DNA from: Pempheris klunzingeri
Lineage: Eukaryota; Chordata; Actinopteri; Acropomatiformes; Pempheridae
DNA: 64,000 nucleotides
Direction of reading: 5' to 3'
NCBI RefSeq assembly: GCF_042242105.1
Contig: NC_092031.1
Coordinates: 3,246,175 to 3,310,174 of the forward strand
In this document: piece after piece, positions 1-58,249 of the stretch
Layout of the letters: the number at the start of each line of letters is the position of its first letter
Position numbering within the stretch: the stretch's first letter is position 1
Notes under the pieces: generated by a model
The model's database searches: none
What the model saw: the letters and a program-made list of their open reading frames with translations, nothing else
Told to the model about the DNA's origin: nothing
Position numbers and translations under genes: made by a program

Positions 1-33867
<33,867 letters not shown>

Positions 33868-33871
33868 TTTG

Positions 33872-35064
33872 CTGCAGTCGCCCACAGGAAGGTGTTAGGT
33901 ATTCTGCAGCACGCGCTCTCAAGCTAAAAAGCCGGTGACCGAGCGCGCGGGCCTCCAGTCATTCATTTATCAGCTATCGTGAATGTAAATGTTCTCCTAT
34001 TGATAATGTGGCTAGCTGTAGCCACATGGGCTTGTGGATAAATTGTGCGAACTGTGAGGGAAAAAAAAAAAAAAAGCCCCACACACCTTTACTCGGCGGC
34101 TAGATTAGCACTGGATGCGCACATCTAAGATGAAATGATGAAATGTGAAATCGACTTTTTATTCGTGTCCCGAGCGTGGCAGTGGTACCACAAGCTCTGG
34201 TTAGCATTCTCGGCAAAAGCCACACAATTTAAATGGTTAACGTTGACGCCTTAACGCTACCGGTTTGGCTAGTGTGGTTAGCTAGCCAGCCAGCTAGCTC
34301 GCTAAGCTAACGTTAGCTTTGACAAAAACACTGCTCGGGTGGCACTTATGGGGGAAAAAAGCCTGCTAACTAGCAAGGTAGAAGAGTTAGTAGGGGTGCG
34401 TTCATTTGATGCGCAGGCGCCCCATCCCACCCGCAGTTATGTAATAAGCTCCGGCTTCAAAATGAGCCCGTTTGTGCCCGACACATTTGATAAGTTTCTT
34501 GGCGATGAGGGGCACAAAAAAACATGTGAAAAGTCGCATTATAACCCGCTTCTGCATGCACTTACAGAGGGGGACAATCACTCGTGACGTCACTGCGTGG
34601 GGTCAAATCTGTTTCTACTAAAAAAAAATTAGTAAACATTATTCACTTTCGAGCACTAACACACATCACTCCCTGTAGAAATGTACAAAAGAGCAAATAA
34701 CAAATGAAAGAAAGTTCCATATAAATTTTGCAATGATTATACGGGGGATTTAGGGGGGCCCCACTCTGCCCCACGGCTGGCTCTTTCGAAGCGACGTTGA
34801 GGAAATGAGGGTTTAATTGTTGTTTATTTCGTGAAGCGCGGTTTGAATTAGTTTTTAGTGGTAATGCGGCTCTTTATTTCGCCGCCCTGATTTCTTCCAT
34901 ACAGAAAGTCTACACATTTCACCGCAGTCCGTTCAAAAAACACCATCAAGTAAAATGCAGTCTGATTGTGCCCTTTCGTTAGTCCGAGCCCCCCTTCAAT
35001 CCCCCCATTACTTCCTCCTCGCCCCCCCTCCCTGTCAAGGCCGCCATCTTAAGTTCCCACCTAC
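33872..35064 (-). other. srcap first intron
   Basis: Intron between the non-coding first exon and the ATG exon. It holds a stretch dense in GCTAGC and AACGTTAGC words (about 34,256-34,325), a pattern frequent around fish promoters, plus two short A-runs. I see no coding exon in it. Confidence 0.5.
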
Positions 35065-35330
35065 CTGAAATTTCCGACCAATTTTCTTTTACTAAATTCT
35101 CGCTGAAGGAGTCGTCATCCGCGTAAAATCGCACTCAATCCGTGATGCCAGTAATCCAAACTGTCTCCCGGTACCCAACGAGGTACCCCTAGGTCTGTGG
35201 GAAGAAGTTAAAATACGGACCGGGAGAGACTGGGTTTCGGCGCAGAATGTAGCGGTCGCGGGGAGGAGACTTTACGCAGCGAAATGGTGGAGGAGCGCTG
35301 CTGCTGACAAAGTACTGAACACACGGAAAT
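35065..35330 (-). other. srcap: srcap non-coding first exon (approximate 5' end)
   Basis: A strong donor CAG|GTAGGT lies at 35,065/35,064 on the minus strand, downstream of GC-rich promoter-like sequence. This fits a 5' UTR exon. A short upstream reading frame starts at 35,119 and stops within nine codons. The 5' end is my estimate from sequence composition. Confidence 0.55.
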
Positions 35331-35331
35331 A

Positions 35332-35339
35332 TCGCGAGA
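35332..35339. promoter_or_regulatory. TCGCGAGA palindromic promoter element, srcap
   Basis: The word TCGCGAGA sits just upstream of the predicted srcap first exon. It is the core of the TCTCGCGAGA element found in many CpG-type vertebrate promoters. On the downstream side the same region has a CCGCCATCTT word at 35,041-35,050, the YY1 consensus, within the start of intron 1. Confidence 0.5.
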
Positions 35340-35340
35340 T

Positions 35341-36590
35341 TTCGTCAAGCGCGCCACTTGAAAATTCGATATTTTCTCTCTCTGCGGTTCGCTTGTGGAA
35401 ATATTATAATTTATCTCGTTTATTTCTACTTAAAGACAACAAGTCGCTTAATAAGAGTTAGAATTAGATAGTTTGATAGTAAGGGGAGGTGTAATTGGTC
35501 ACGTTGTGCGTTCAGATCTAAGAATAGTTTTTGTTGTAGTTTCTTTTTATTGCCAAAGAACAAATAAATGATGAAGCTACAGGTTATTTTTTATTTTTTT
35601 TGTGGGTAAATTCATGATCAAAAGACTTAGATGATGTGTAAGACTTTTGTTTTATCTATAAACCCTTGAGAAAAGAGTGTTTTTTCCTGCTCGCTCCCTT
35701 TAAATATATACTATGTTATTATGACAGTCCCTTCAGGGGGTCTTTTGGATAGTAAATACTCAATAAATCCCAAGAGAAATACAAGTGTCAATGATAATCT
35801 GCCAGATTATATGTGAAGAGATATTAAGAATGAAAATATTAAACAATTTGTCAATTATTTTAGCAAAAAAGGGACTTTTTGTGGCTTTTAAAATGTAAAT
35901 ATGTGCTGGTTTCTTTGTCTTCTTTAATACACAGAGTATTTCAGGGCTTTTTAGGAAAAAAAACAATGATTTTTGATGCATCAACTTTGGCCCATATCTT
36001 TTTCATGATCAATGAATCAAGAAAATAATTGATAACTGGCTCTGTAATGAAAATAATAGTTCTTAAGACTCAGAACAAAAGACCCACACAACAGAGTAAA
36101 CAACAATTCATTTAATAATTAATCTTTGTGGTCTCTAGGGGAGGGGTTTGAAAGGTATAAAATGGTCATATTAAAATAATCGACCCAGTCTTTTCCCTCT
36201 CATGATAGCCACTGTCTAGTTGTCTTTTGACACAAGTACATATATTTTTTTTTTTTTAGCTCTTCAGCAGATGTCCCACTTATCCATGTATATAACTTAT
36301 TTTTGTTGATGAAACAACTGGACAGTTCAATGTACAAGGCTCCCATAAGTCCCAAATGGATATAACACACAACCAACGACACACAGGCAAACCTCCCCTC
36401 TCAGCACAACAAAGTCATAGGTGAGATCCGTCGAAGAGGCCAGAGGTCGCAATGGATACGGCTGAATGTTCACAAGCATCAAAATGTTTCCTGTGAGGCA
36501 AAAGCCTTCTGCTTTGTCTTTTGCATGATTTGAAACGGATTACTTCCTGGGGAGAGAGTACTGGTTGATACCCAAAACAAAGACAAATAA
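35341..36590. other. Intergenic stretch between fbrs and srcap
   Basis: AT-rich, with homopolymer runs and no supported gene. Its left end is the likely srcap core promoter flank. Confidence 0.5.
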
Positions 36591-36606
36591 CATAACAGTG
36601 AATATA

Positions 36607-36612
36607 TTTATT
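36607..36612 (-). terminator. Candidate fbrs polyadenylation signal
   Basis: AATAAA on the minus strand about 940 nt downstream of the fbrs stop. No closer canonical hexamer was noticed. This would give a 3' UTR of roughly 0.95 kb and leave about 1.25 kb before the srcap promoter. Confidence 0.4.
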
Positions 36613-37548
36613 ATTATAGAAGATAATTAATGTTAAGAATAATAATTACAAAGGCAATTTCTCTAGACTACTATAATCTGGTCCTGCACATATAGTCAAG
36701 AGGAGACTGGGAAACAGTTACAGGAAGCTCTAAATTACTGTGTTAACTCACACAGTGTAGCACAGTCCATTTCACCATTCATCCGTTGAAAACAAACACA
36801 AAAATGAGCCAAAAACAAAAACAAAAAAAAAAAAAAAGAGGTTGAATCTCCTTATCAGTGAGGTTGAGGGTTTGTGTTTAGATTTTTGGGTAAAGCAGGA
36901 AACTGAGGCGCGATGCTTACCGCTCTTCATGAAATGGTCTCATCAGTAATCTGTCTTTTCTACACAATGACAAAAAAGACACAAAGACAGAACAGAAAGC
37001 ACCACTTTACCACGGTTTTTTCTAAAGACCCTCACCCACAATACTTAATCAGGGTTGATTTGTGTAGAGGAGGGCTTTATAATATCCCATGAGTTAACCA
37101 AGCTGAGGATGAACCCTTGACATGTTTTCACAGTGTACATCCCTCTGGAAGTCATTTCCAATCCACCCGGACAAGGCTCGCTTAAAAGCATGGATCATGA
37201 TTCACCTGACAAAATGAAAAGAAGCTGTCCTCTGCCCCTTCGTACAGCTTTCGAAATTGACTACCGTAATAACCAACAGCCAGTAGAAAACAAAAATACA
37301 CCAAGGATGCACAGAAACCATGTACCTTTAAATTGCACTGATAGAACCATTGCGCTTATTCCGAGTCTTGCATTTCCCTTCCTACCGTCACCTCCAGCCA
37401 GTCTTGGTTACCCTTTCTTGGGGGGGGGGGCTGGTTGTGGTGACTGGGAGGGCAGGGTTTAGTAGTCTGCAAGAGGAAAAGGGGGCAGGTTGAGAGCAGC
37501 ACAGTGATCCTGACATTTCCCTTAATCTCCTCCAGTGTTGTCCCTGTA

Positions 37549-51316
<13,768 letters not shown>

Positions 51317-51480
51317 GTTCACACAGCACCTCCTTTTGTAACTCCAGTGAGACCAAAGGCACTTTATTTAAGTCCCGGTCCGGTGGAAGGCACCGAACCG
51401 CAAATAAAACACCACCACACAGGCCCTCGCAGGGAGCCTCTGTTAAAATGGCGTTAATGGAACCAGTGGCTATTATTTAC
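51317..51480 (-). promoter_or_regulatory. fbrs 5' UTR and candidate promoter
   Basis: The sequence directly upstream of the ATG is moderately GC-rich, with a TTAAATAAAG word (about 51,361-51,370) and a GCCATTTT word near 51,450. Start site not determined. An acceptor-like TTTTAACAG at about 51,441 leaves open a further 5' UTR exon upstream. Confidence 0.35.
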
Positions 51481-51639
51481 CGTCCTTTGACAACAGTCTA
51501 TTGGCATCAGTGCCTTTCTTTCGGCGAAATTTTAGTGTCATTTCAATTAATCTGAACGCAAACTTAGACCCACATGGGAATTTAAAACATCCACGACACT
51601 CACAAATGTCAGGACATAGCAGGCTGTGTCTCGCAGACG

Positions 51640-52345
51640 GCTAACACTAGCTAGCTAGCAGGAAAACCAGCCCGACAACCGCACAAGTTATACGCATGTA
51701 AACAAAAAAAGACAAGTCTGGCTGTGTTACTGACAAAGCAGGCCAAGACGCCTCTAGATATAATCCAAAAATGAAAACCACGTCAACGATGGCATTGCTC
51801 AATACAGCTCTTACATCCAGGATTTCCCAAAATTCTGCACACGCTGACAAATTTATTTGCCTGTTAGCAAAATTATACGGTTAGCTAGCTAGCAAGGCCA
51901 ATAACCCAGATATCCGACGTTAACACAGCGGCGGCCGTGACATGATGTCGCGCTAATGTGTATTAAAAGTATTACTGTTGACACCTGCTGTGAATTACTC
52001 CCCAATTTAAAGGAGTAAAAGGTCCCGTTGAGCTAAAGTAGTTAATGCTAATGCTAGCTAACGTTAGGTCAGTGTTGACTCCAGCCAATTAGCTTTAGCT
52101 AGCATGTACACGGCTAACTCAATACAGTACAATATATCTAGCCAACAACCTAAGAATAAAACTATATTCTTAAAACGTGTCGGTAACGACTGACAAGCCG
52201 GACAGTTTACTATGAAGCTAACTAATGTTCCGCATCCAAAAGAGCAGATTTCCTGCTGCCGAAACGTAGATGGCCGATGGTAATGGTTGAATTCGCATCA
52301 CATCAAAAGAAAGACGTAACGTTAGCACTCGGGCTAGCTAGCGTT
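51640..52345. repeat. GCTAGC / ACGTTAGC word cluster
   Basis: Many copies of GCTAGCTA, GCTAACGTTAG and close variants are scattered here upstream of fbrs. The same words cluster at 34,256-34,325 by the srcap promoter. Such words are common near fish promoters, and I assign no function. A 25-bp T-run lies at about 52,387-52,412. Confidence 0.5.
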
Positions 52346-53004
52346 AGCCGATCCAGCTGTTAGCCAGCTAAAGCCACAAGCAAGGATTTTTTTTTTTTTT
52401 TTTTTTTTTTTTAGGAAACAGGAAGAATACGAGCGCTCTTTTAGCAACCAATCGTCCACAGAATAATAATATCTCGTTTCTTTTACACACAACTCTTGTT
52501 TAGTTCCACCTCCATCATAAAGAAAAAAAAAATCAAGGCCCAAATATCAAAGCCTCGGTGTCGATTTCCATAAACGAGGGTGTCGGCCAAGCCCCCGTTG
52601 GGCTGGGCAGCTCCTTCATGCAGCCTTCACTGTGTGTAATCCAATGTTTAGGATTAGTTGGACCACTCTCCGACGTTTCCGTTGAACGGGTTCTTATTCT
52701 CACTAAATCCACAGTGGATGTCTGTCAGGAGGGAAGGAGAACGGCTCCGCTGCTTCCCCTTCACAAGTTTCCACTGAATTGGAAATTTATCGTGAAAATC
52801 TGAGAGACACAACCCTTGTCAGCCGTGCAGTGCATTGTGTGCGCCACTCTTCTTCCTCAGTGTCCACACTGGCCTGTCTGCAGCGCTGCTTGTGCATACT
52901 GCCACCAGGTGGATGCAAGAGTGTGTGGAGCTAATTCTCTCCGTGACTGTCGGCTTTCCACGCGACAGACGGCTTTAAAAGTTTAAGACTTAAAAATTCT
53001 ACAT

Positions 53005-53590
53005 TTATTCTCAGAATTGTGACTTAAAGACAGAACACAGACTTTACTATCACAATTCTGACTTTGAACTCTGAATTCTGATTCTTAGAGTTCTTGGAAT
53101 TCTGAGTTCAGACTCAGAATTCTGACTTTAAAATCAGAATTCTAATTCTGAGAATTCTGACTGAAAGACAGAATTCTGACGTCATACTCAGAATTCTGAC
53201 GTCATACTCAGAATTCAGAATCTTACAATTCTGACTTCAAACTCAGAATACAGACTTTATTCTCAGAATACAGACTTTATTCTCAGAATACAGACTTTAT
53301 TCTCAGAACTCTGACTTCAAACTCAGAATACAGACTTTATTCTCAGAACTCTGACTTCAAACTCAGAATACAGACTTTATTCTCAGAATACAGACTTTAT
53401 TCTCAGAATACAGACTTTATTCTCAGAACTCTGACTTCAAACTCAGAATACAGACTTTATTCTCAGAAGTCTGACTTCAAACTCAGAATACAGACTTTAT
53501 TCTCAGAACTCTGACTTCAAACTCAAAAGTCTGACTTTAAACTCAGAATTCTGATTCTCAGAGTTGACAATAAAGTCAGAATTCAAAATT
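53005..53590. repeat. Minisatellite, ~20-bp unit
   Basis: Tandem variants of CTCAGAATACAGACTTTATT and CTCAGAACTCTGACTTCAAA, grading at both ends into looser TCAGAATTCTGA palindromes. It spans about 580 bp between fbrs and mrm1. The central block 53,230-53,530 is the most regular. Not coding. Confidence 0.9.
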
Positions 53591-53648
53591 ACAGGAACAA
53601 CCAAGGGCTTTGCGAAATTAGCATTATTGTTTGTCCAACTTGCACTAT

Positions 53649-54320
53649 ATCAGATAAGATAAGATAAGATAAACCTTTAAGATAAGATAAAAGTTCGCTC
53701 TTATTGCAGCTCAAAGGACAGACATAAAGCACACAGTTAAAGAAAGAGAAAATTAAATAAACACAATATATACAGAAAAACCTTATATATACGAAAAGAA
53801 ACATTATATACACAAGTAATACAATAATTATAAGAGAAACAACAACAGGGTGGGATGGGATGGAAACATTCTATGGATTATTGCACAGTTGATTGGTTGA
53901 GTAATAAGTGATAATAAAGTGCATTCAGTAGTGATTGTAGTTGGTGCAGCAGACTATAATGCAGCATTGTACAGTCTGACTGCAGTCAGAATGAAAGACC
54001 TGTGGAAGCGCTCCTTCTTACACCTAGGGTGTATTTATTCATCTCACATTGGGGAAATTTGCAAATCTGCAGCAGCAGAGAACAAGAACAACAGTGCAAA
54101 GATAAGTTTAAACAGGTGCGTATATGAGTATAATATAATATAAAATGGAATAAAAAAGCTATGCATTAGGCTGTATACAAATATAACAAAGAGACTGCAC
54201 TGTAGTAGAATGGCTGATGAGTAATGAATTATTGCACCAGTCAGAAAAACAGTATTGCACAGAAGGAGGATAAGATATTGTACATGAGTTCAGCAGCAGG
54301 CAGGAAGGATTTACAAAGTT
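53649..54320 (-). mobile_element. LINE-tail-like dispersed repeat
   Basis: It begins with AGATAAGATAAGATAA, then AACCTTTAAGATAAG, and contains words such as TTGCACAGTTGATTG, ACAGTCTGACTGCAGTCAGA, ATGAAAGACCTGTGGAAGCG, CTCCTTCTTACACC and CACATTGGGGAAATTTGC. These match dispersed fish repeat sequence; the tail at the left suggests minus orientation. Degraded, with no usable reading frame. Confidence 0.45.
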
Positions 54321-54479
54321 CCTTCTGAAAAGTGTAGAGGTTGGTTGTGTTGTCAGGAACCTATTTTGGTGTAAAAAAAAAAATCATGCAAAGATCACAA
54401 CTTCTTTTGTTAACTCAGACAAAAGGTCAAATTGAGGAAGTAACCAGTGATGGAAATCTTCTTGTGCAATAGGTCAAGG

Positions 54480-54835
54480 TATGTTGTTGCTCCATTCCAA
54501 CAGTGTGGCAGCAGTTTGAGTTTGTACCTTCTCCTGTTTGAACACGACAACGCTGTCCTGCACAAAGTTTGCTGCATAAATAAATGTTTTTTTCCAGTTT
54601 GGCGTGGAACAACCTGACTGGCCAGCACAGATTTGTGACCTCCACCACATCTAATTACTTTGGGATGAACTGGAATGCCAACTGTAGGCAGTGCTGGACC
54701 TCACTGAGCGGAATCTGGTCTTCTTTTGGCTGAATGGGAGCAAATCCCTGCAGCCACATTCCAAAATTTGGTGGAAACCTTGAAACCAGAAGAGTGGAGG
54801 CTGTTATAGCAGCAGATAAACTCCCACGGCTTTGA
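54480..54835 (+). mobile_element. Decayed Tc1/mariner transposase fragment
   Basis: The plus strand preserves the 3' part of a Tc1-like transposase at DNA level: AACACGACAACGCTGTCCTG, then CACAAAG, GGCGTGGAACAACCTGACTGG, CTTTGGGATGAACTGG, and GAGTGGAGGCTGTTATAGCAGC. Frameshifts and stops break the translation (a stop interrupts the region after TTTTGGCTGA), so it is a dead copy. The 5' part and terminal repeats were not found. Confidence 0.75.
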
Positions 54836-54839
54836 AATG

Positions 54840-55600
54840 GGATGCTGACATGTTCACGCGTCCACATACGTTTAACCTTACCATGTAAATAGCAGAGCTC
54901 ATGCACAATACACAGACTGAGCAAATCAAAAGACTGCAAACACCCAAAGCCTTAAACCACCCAGTGTTCAGGTTCATATCCAGGATTTTAGAAATGCTGA
55001 GCTCATGAATCCTCAATTCACACCCAAACCAAGCTGTTTTTGATTGGCCACAAATAAAATTCACATGCTCTATATTCATTCAACTGTTCAAACATGACTG
55101 TTTCAAACCCTCCTCTGCAATGCCAGAAAGTATAATTATGGTGGAGAGATACTAAATCCCAGTTTTTTAATGCATTTTTCTGCAAAACATTAACAATATG
55201 GACCATAACATGATGAAAGTCAGCCTTCAAATTCCCCACCATGTGCAATTGTAGAATTTAAAACTGTCCTCAAATTTCCAGAAACAGTACTGAGAACATG
55301 AGCTCAGTGTGTCCACAGTGTGCCTGCATGGAGAGAAATACTTTTAACGCAGAACAACAAGACAAAAACAAATAAACATGTGTACAAGAGTCCATATGAT
55401 CAAATATTATTTTAATCAAAATATAAACACAAACTGTTTGGACCTCCCTGTTAACTCAACCTCAGGCAACCAGAGCAGGTGGGATTTGTTTTTCATACAG
55501 AATGGAAAAAAACACACAACCTATAGATACAGGACAAGTGAGCATTGTATTAAAAGATTCTAATATCAAGCGTTGTATGAATTGCATTCAAGGAAAAGCG
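54840..55600. other. Intergenic stretch 3' of mrm1
   Basis: AT-rich, with no gene or clear repeat. A minus-strand AATAAA at 55,603-55,608 at its right edge is a candidate mrm1 poly(A) signal, giving a 3' UTR near 480 nt. Confidence 0.4.
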
Positions 55601-56092
55601 ACTTTATTTACATAACACAAAGCAGACGGATGTGGAGTCACCTTGTGGAATATGTCCAATGCAGATCATTGACATCAGGTCTGGTGTTGTAAGTCATTCA
55701 GTGCTACTAAACCTGAGCCCTCATGCAAAATGAAATCATATTGGTGGGAGGCTCCAATCTAATCCAACTCTTACGTGACCATTATCCTAGTGATTATTTC
55801 ACGGAAAAAGCCAGGCACGCCCCGGCCCCTGAGAGAGAAGAAAAATAACAATGAACAGTTTTTGGAACTGAGCCACAAGATTTGGCTCCTTCCAAAGAGC
55901 TCCACGGCACAGAAGGATACAGATCAGGCTGAAGTCAGTGCTGGTTTGGGGCTTTTCTTGGCATTATGTTGAAAATAAGAAAAACAGAGCACATCATCAG
56001 CCTCATCTTTTAAAGCCACTTCACATGTGTTTCTGTCGGCCCATTCTCGGCCCCCTCGCATCTCCTTCGTCGTCAGATACTCAGGGTGTTCG

Positions 56093-57274
56093 TCACCTGG
56101 AGGACAGCAGAGAGTGCAGCAGGATGCCAGTAGCGACCGAGACGTTTAGAGACTCTATACCGGGGGACAGCTCCCTGCCAGCCGGGATGGTGAGAAGAGT
56201 TTGGCACAGAGAGAGCAGCTGCTGGGACAACCCTTCCCCTTCGCTCCCCATCAACAACAACGTGGGTTTGGTCATCTTGAAGTCTGAACACTGGGTGACA
56301 GGAATCTGGGGCGCCCCTGCTTCAGATCCCACTGTGCCAACCACCTGCCAGCCCTGCGCCACCTTCACCTTGACCATATCCTGGAGGTTTTCATACCCGT
56401 ACACCCCCATCGCCTCCATGACGCCCGAGCTGGCCTTGCTCACCACCGGAGACAACGGGCAGCTGTGGTGGAGACTGCTGGCCACTCTGTCCACGCCGAG
56501 GAAATACGCAGAGCGCAGGATGGCACCCAGATTCATCGGGTCCTGAATTTTCTCCAGGACGAGCCAGAGAGGGGCGTTGCTGCCTTTTCGGCTGGGTGCA
56601 GAGTCCTCGGTGAGATAGCTCAGAGGACTGGCTTGCAGACACACTCCTTGATGCACTCGCCCGGAGGACATCTTGTCCAGATCTTTCTTAGTGACCCGCT
56701 GGACTTGCACTCCTCGCCGATGAGCCTCCTCACACACAGTTAACACAGACGTCCTTTGAGAGGCCTCCTCGTCTTTTACAAACAGTTTACGGGCCTTCCT
56801 TCTGCCCTGAGTGAGAGCCAAGAGACAGGGAGACACGCCAAACACAATCTCATAGTCCTCTGCTTTGTGGTCCAGCGCTGGCTTGTGTCTCCCCGGCCTC
56901 TCCCTCTCTGCAGGGAAATCCTCCAGACACAGCTTCCTGAGCTCAGACGACACTCTGCTGTTGCCTCCCCTCCACTGATCTGCCGTCTGCAGCACCGGGG
57001 GCTCGTTTTTCCACCCTCTAGTCTGAGTTGACCTCTCACCGTGCTGCCGTCCATCAGATACAACAGACTTATGTGGGACACCGGAGGTATTTAACACCCT
57101 GCTTCTTCTCTTCGCCCCAGGGGTGATGCTCCTGTCCTCTGGGCGCCGGAGGGCAGCTGAGACACGATAAGAGGCAAACTGGGAGCCCACTCCAGGCAGT
57201 GATGCAGGCTTGTGCCATCTTCTAGTCCAAACTAATAGAAGCTTGTGCTGATGTGCAACACTGAATGTCCACAT
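56093..57274 (-). CDS. mrm1: mrm1: mitochondrial rRNA 2'-O-methyltransferase (SpoU/TrmH family)
   Basis: A 393-residue single-frame protein, ATG at 57,274 and TGA at 56,093. By family knowledge MRM1 methylates the ribose of a guanosine in the 16S-type mitochondrial large rRNA using S-adenosylmethionine. The N-terminus (MWTFSVAHQHKLLLVWTRRW) is basic and lacks acidic residues, like a matrix-targeting signal. SpoU motifs: 1, LEKIQDPMNLGAILRSAYFL (about 240-259, catalytic Arg); 2, LLLMGSEGEGLS (about 339-350); 3, SLNVSVATGILL (about 375-386), the knot motif. EIVFGVSPCLLALTQGRRKA marks the substrate-binding domain. An acidic/basic, low-similarity stretch of about 100 residues precedes it. No introns interrupt the frame, unlike the multi-exon mammalian gene as I recall it. 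Confidence 0.93.
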   Translation of the reverse strand: MWTFSVAHQHKLLLVWTRRWHKPASLPGVGSQFASYRVSAALRRPEDRSITPGAKRRSRVLNTSGVPHKSVVSDGRQHGERSTQTRGWKNEPPVLQTADQWRGGNSRVSSELRKLCLEDFPAERERPGRHKPALDHKAEDYEIVFGVSPCLLALTQGRRKARKLFVKDEEASQRTSVLTVCEEAHRRGVQVQRVTKKDLDKMSSGRVHQGVCLQASPLSYLTEDSAPSRKGSNAPLWLVLEKIQDPMNLGAILRSAYFLGVDRVASSLHHSCPLSPVVSKASSGVMEAMGVYGYENLQDMVKVKVAQGWQVVGTVGSEAGAPQIPVTQCSDFKMTKPTLLLMGSEGEGLSQQLLSLCQTLLTIPAGRELSPGIESLNVSVATGILLHSLLSSR

Positions 57275-57484
57275 ATTTAAATAGCAGGAAATGTGTCCCC
57301 AGAGAAACGTGGTTCAGTAATAAATCCACAAGTGTCTGCAGATCTCACTGAGTATCTCCTGTCTGTCCTTTCTTCAAACAGCCACAGCTGCTGTCTCCCT
57401 CCATAACCGGTAACTTTGTGGCCTTCACATGAAGTGCGCACATGTGCAACGCAGCTGCGTAAAGCACGTGAGTTCATGACCGGA

Positions 57485-57636
57485 TGTCGAGCGCTTTTAC
57501 CTATAAAATAAGAGCCTAACCTTTTGTGGAAAACAAAATCAAATCAAATGTATTGTTATTGTCGAGCGCTTTTACCTATAAAATAAGAGCCTAACCTTTT
57601 GTGGAAAACAAAATCAAATCAAATGTATTGTTATTG
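57485..57636. repeat. 75-bp tandem duplication upstream of mrm1
   Basis: The unit starting TGTCGAGCGCTTTTACCTAT occurs at 57,485 and again 75 bp later, and the copies match over their whole length (second copy ends at about 57,636). It contains AATAAGAGCC and AATCAAATCAAATG. It lies in the presumed mrm1 promoter region, between mrm1 and chmp2a. Confidence 0.95.
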
Positions 57637-58125
57637 ATACACCACATTTTACCTAACAGTGCTGCATATAAAGCAGTTAAGACTCAAATTGACCAGCTAC
57701 AATTTTAAAATGTCCCATGCTGCGGTTGGAATTTAAGAAATATTGTCCCCCAAATGTGCCCACCACCAACATGTTTTTGGATTTGGTGTATTTGGATTTT
57801 ATTTACTAAATATTTGGGAATTTTCATTTGTACACATGACTATTCCTTTGTTGTCTATATTCTTATATAAAATAAAATATCATACAACTATGAATCATAA
57901 TACAATCATGTGGTAGGCATGTTGTGTAGATTTACTTTGTTATTTACTACTTAATTAAAGGATCTATTTCGTCCACCAGTCCAATAAAGACATTAACATG
58001 TATAAATGAAGGATTTATTTTGAAATCTGTGGCTCTTCCGGGGTTAAACTTGACGCCTGTGACGTCAGTAAAATGGACGTCTATTTGTGTGTGCGTAATT
58101 ACGTCATTTCCTGGAAGTGAAACTA
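57637..58125. other. Intergenic stretch between mrm1 and chmp2a
   Basis: AT-rich, about 0.5 kb, with no gene. It separates the two head-to-head genes; a GTGACGTCAG (CRE-like) word at 58,058-58,067 and ATTACGTCAT at 58,098-58,107 stand out near the chmp2a side. Confidence 0.5.
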
Positions 58126-58129
58126 TCGC

Positions 58130-58249
58130 AACACGGAAGTCTTGGAAAGAAAACAAATAATCGTTCAATATTAGTGTCGAAGAACGAAGACGCCCTGAAC
58201 ATCGTTTGCTTATTGGATTGCCGCCGTCTTTCGTCGAGCTTTATACACG
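58130..58249 (+). other. chmp2a: chmp2a non-coding first exon (approximate 5' end)
   Basis: A donor ACACG|GTGAGA at 58,249/58,250 follows GC-richer sequence containing ATTGCCGCCGTCTT. The next acceptor immediately precedes the ATG at 59,258, so the first exon is expected to be untranslated. The start site is estimated. Confidence 0.55.

Noticed and set aside
55938-56546. Plus-strand 202-codon frame over mrm1
   Set aside because: Antisense to the mrm1 coding sequence, with no motif of its own.
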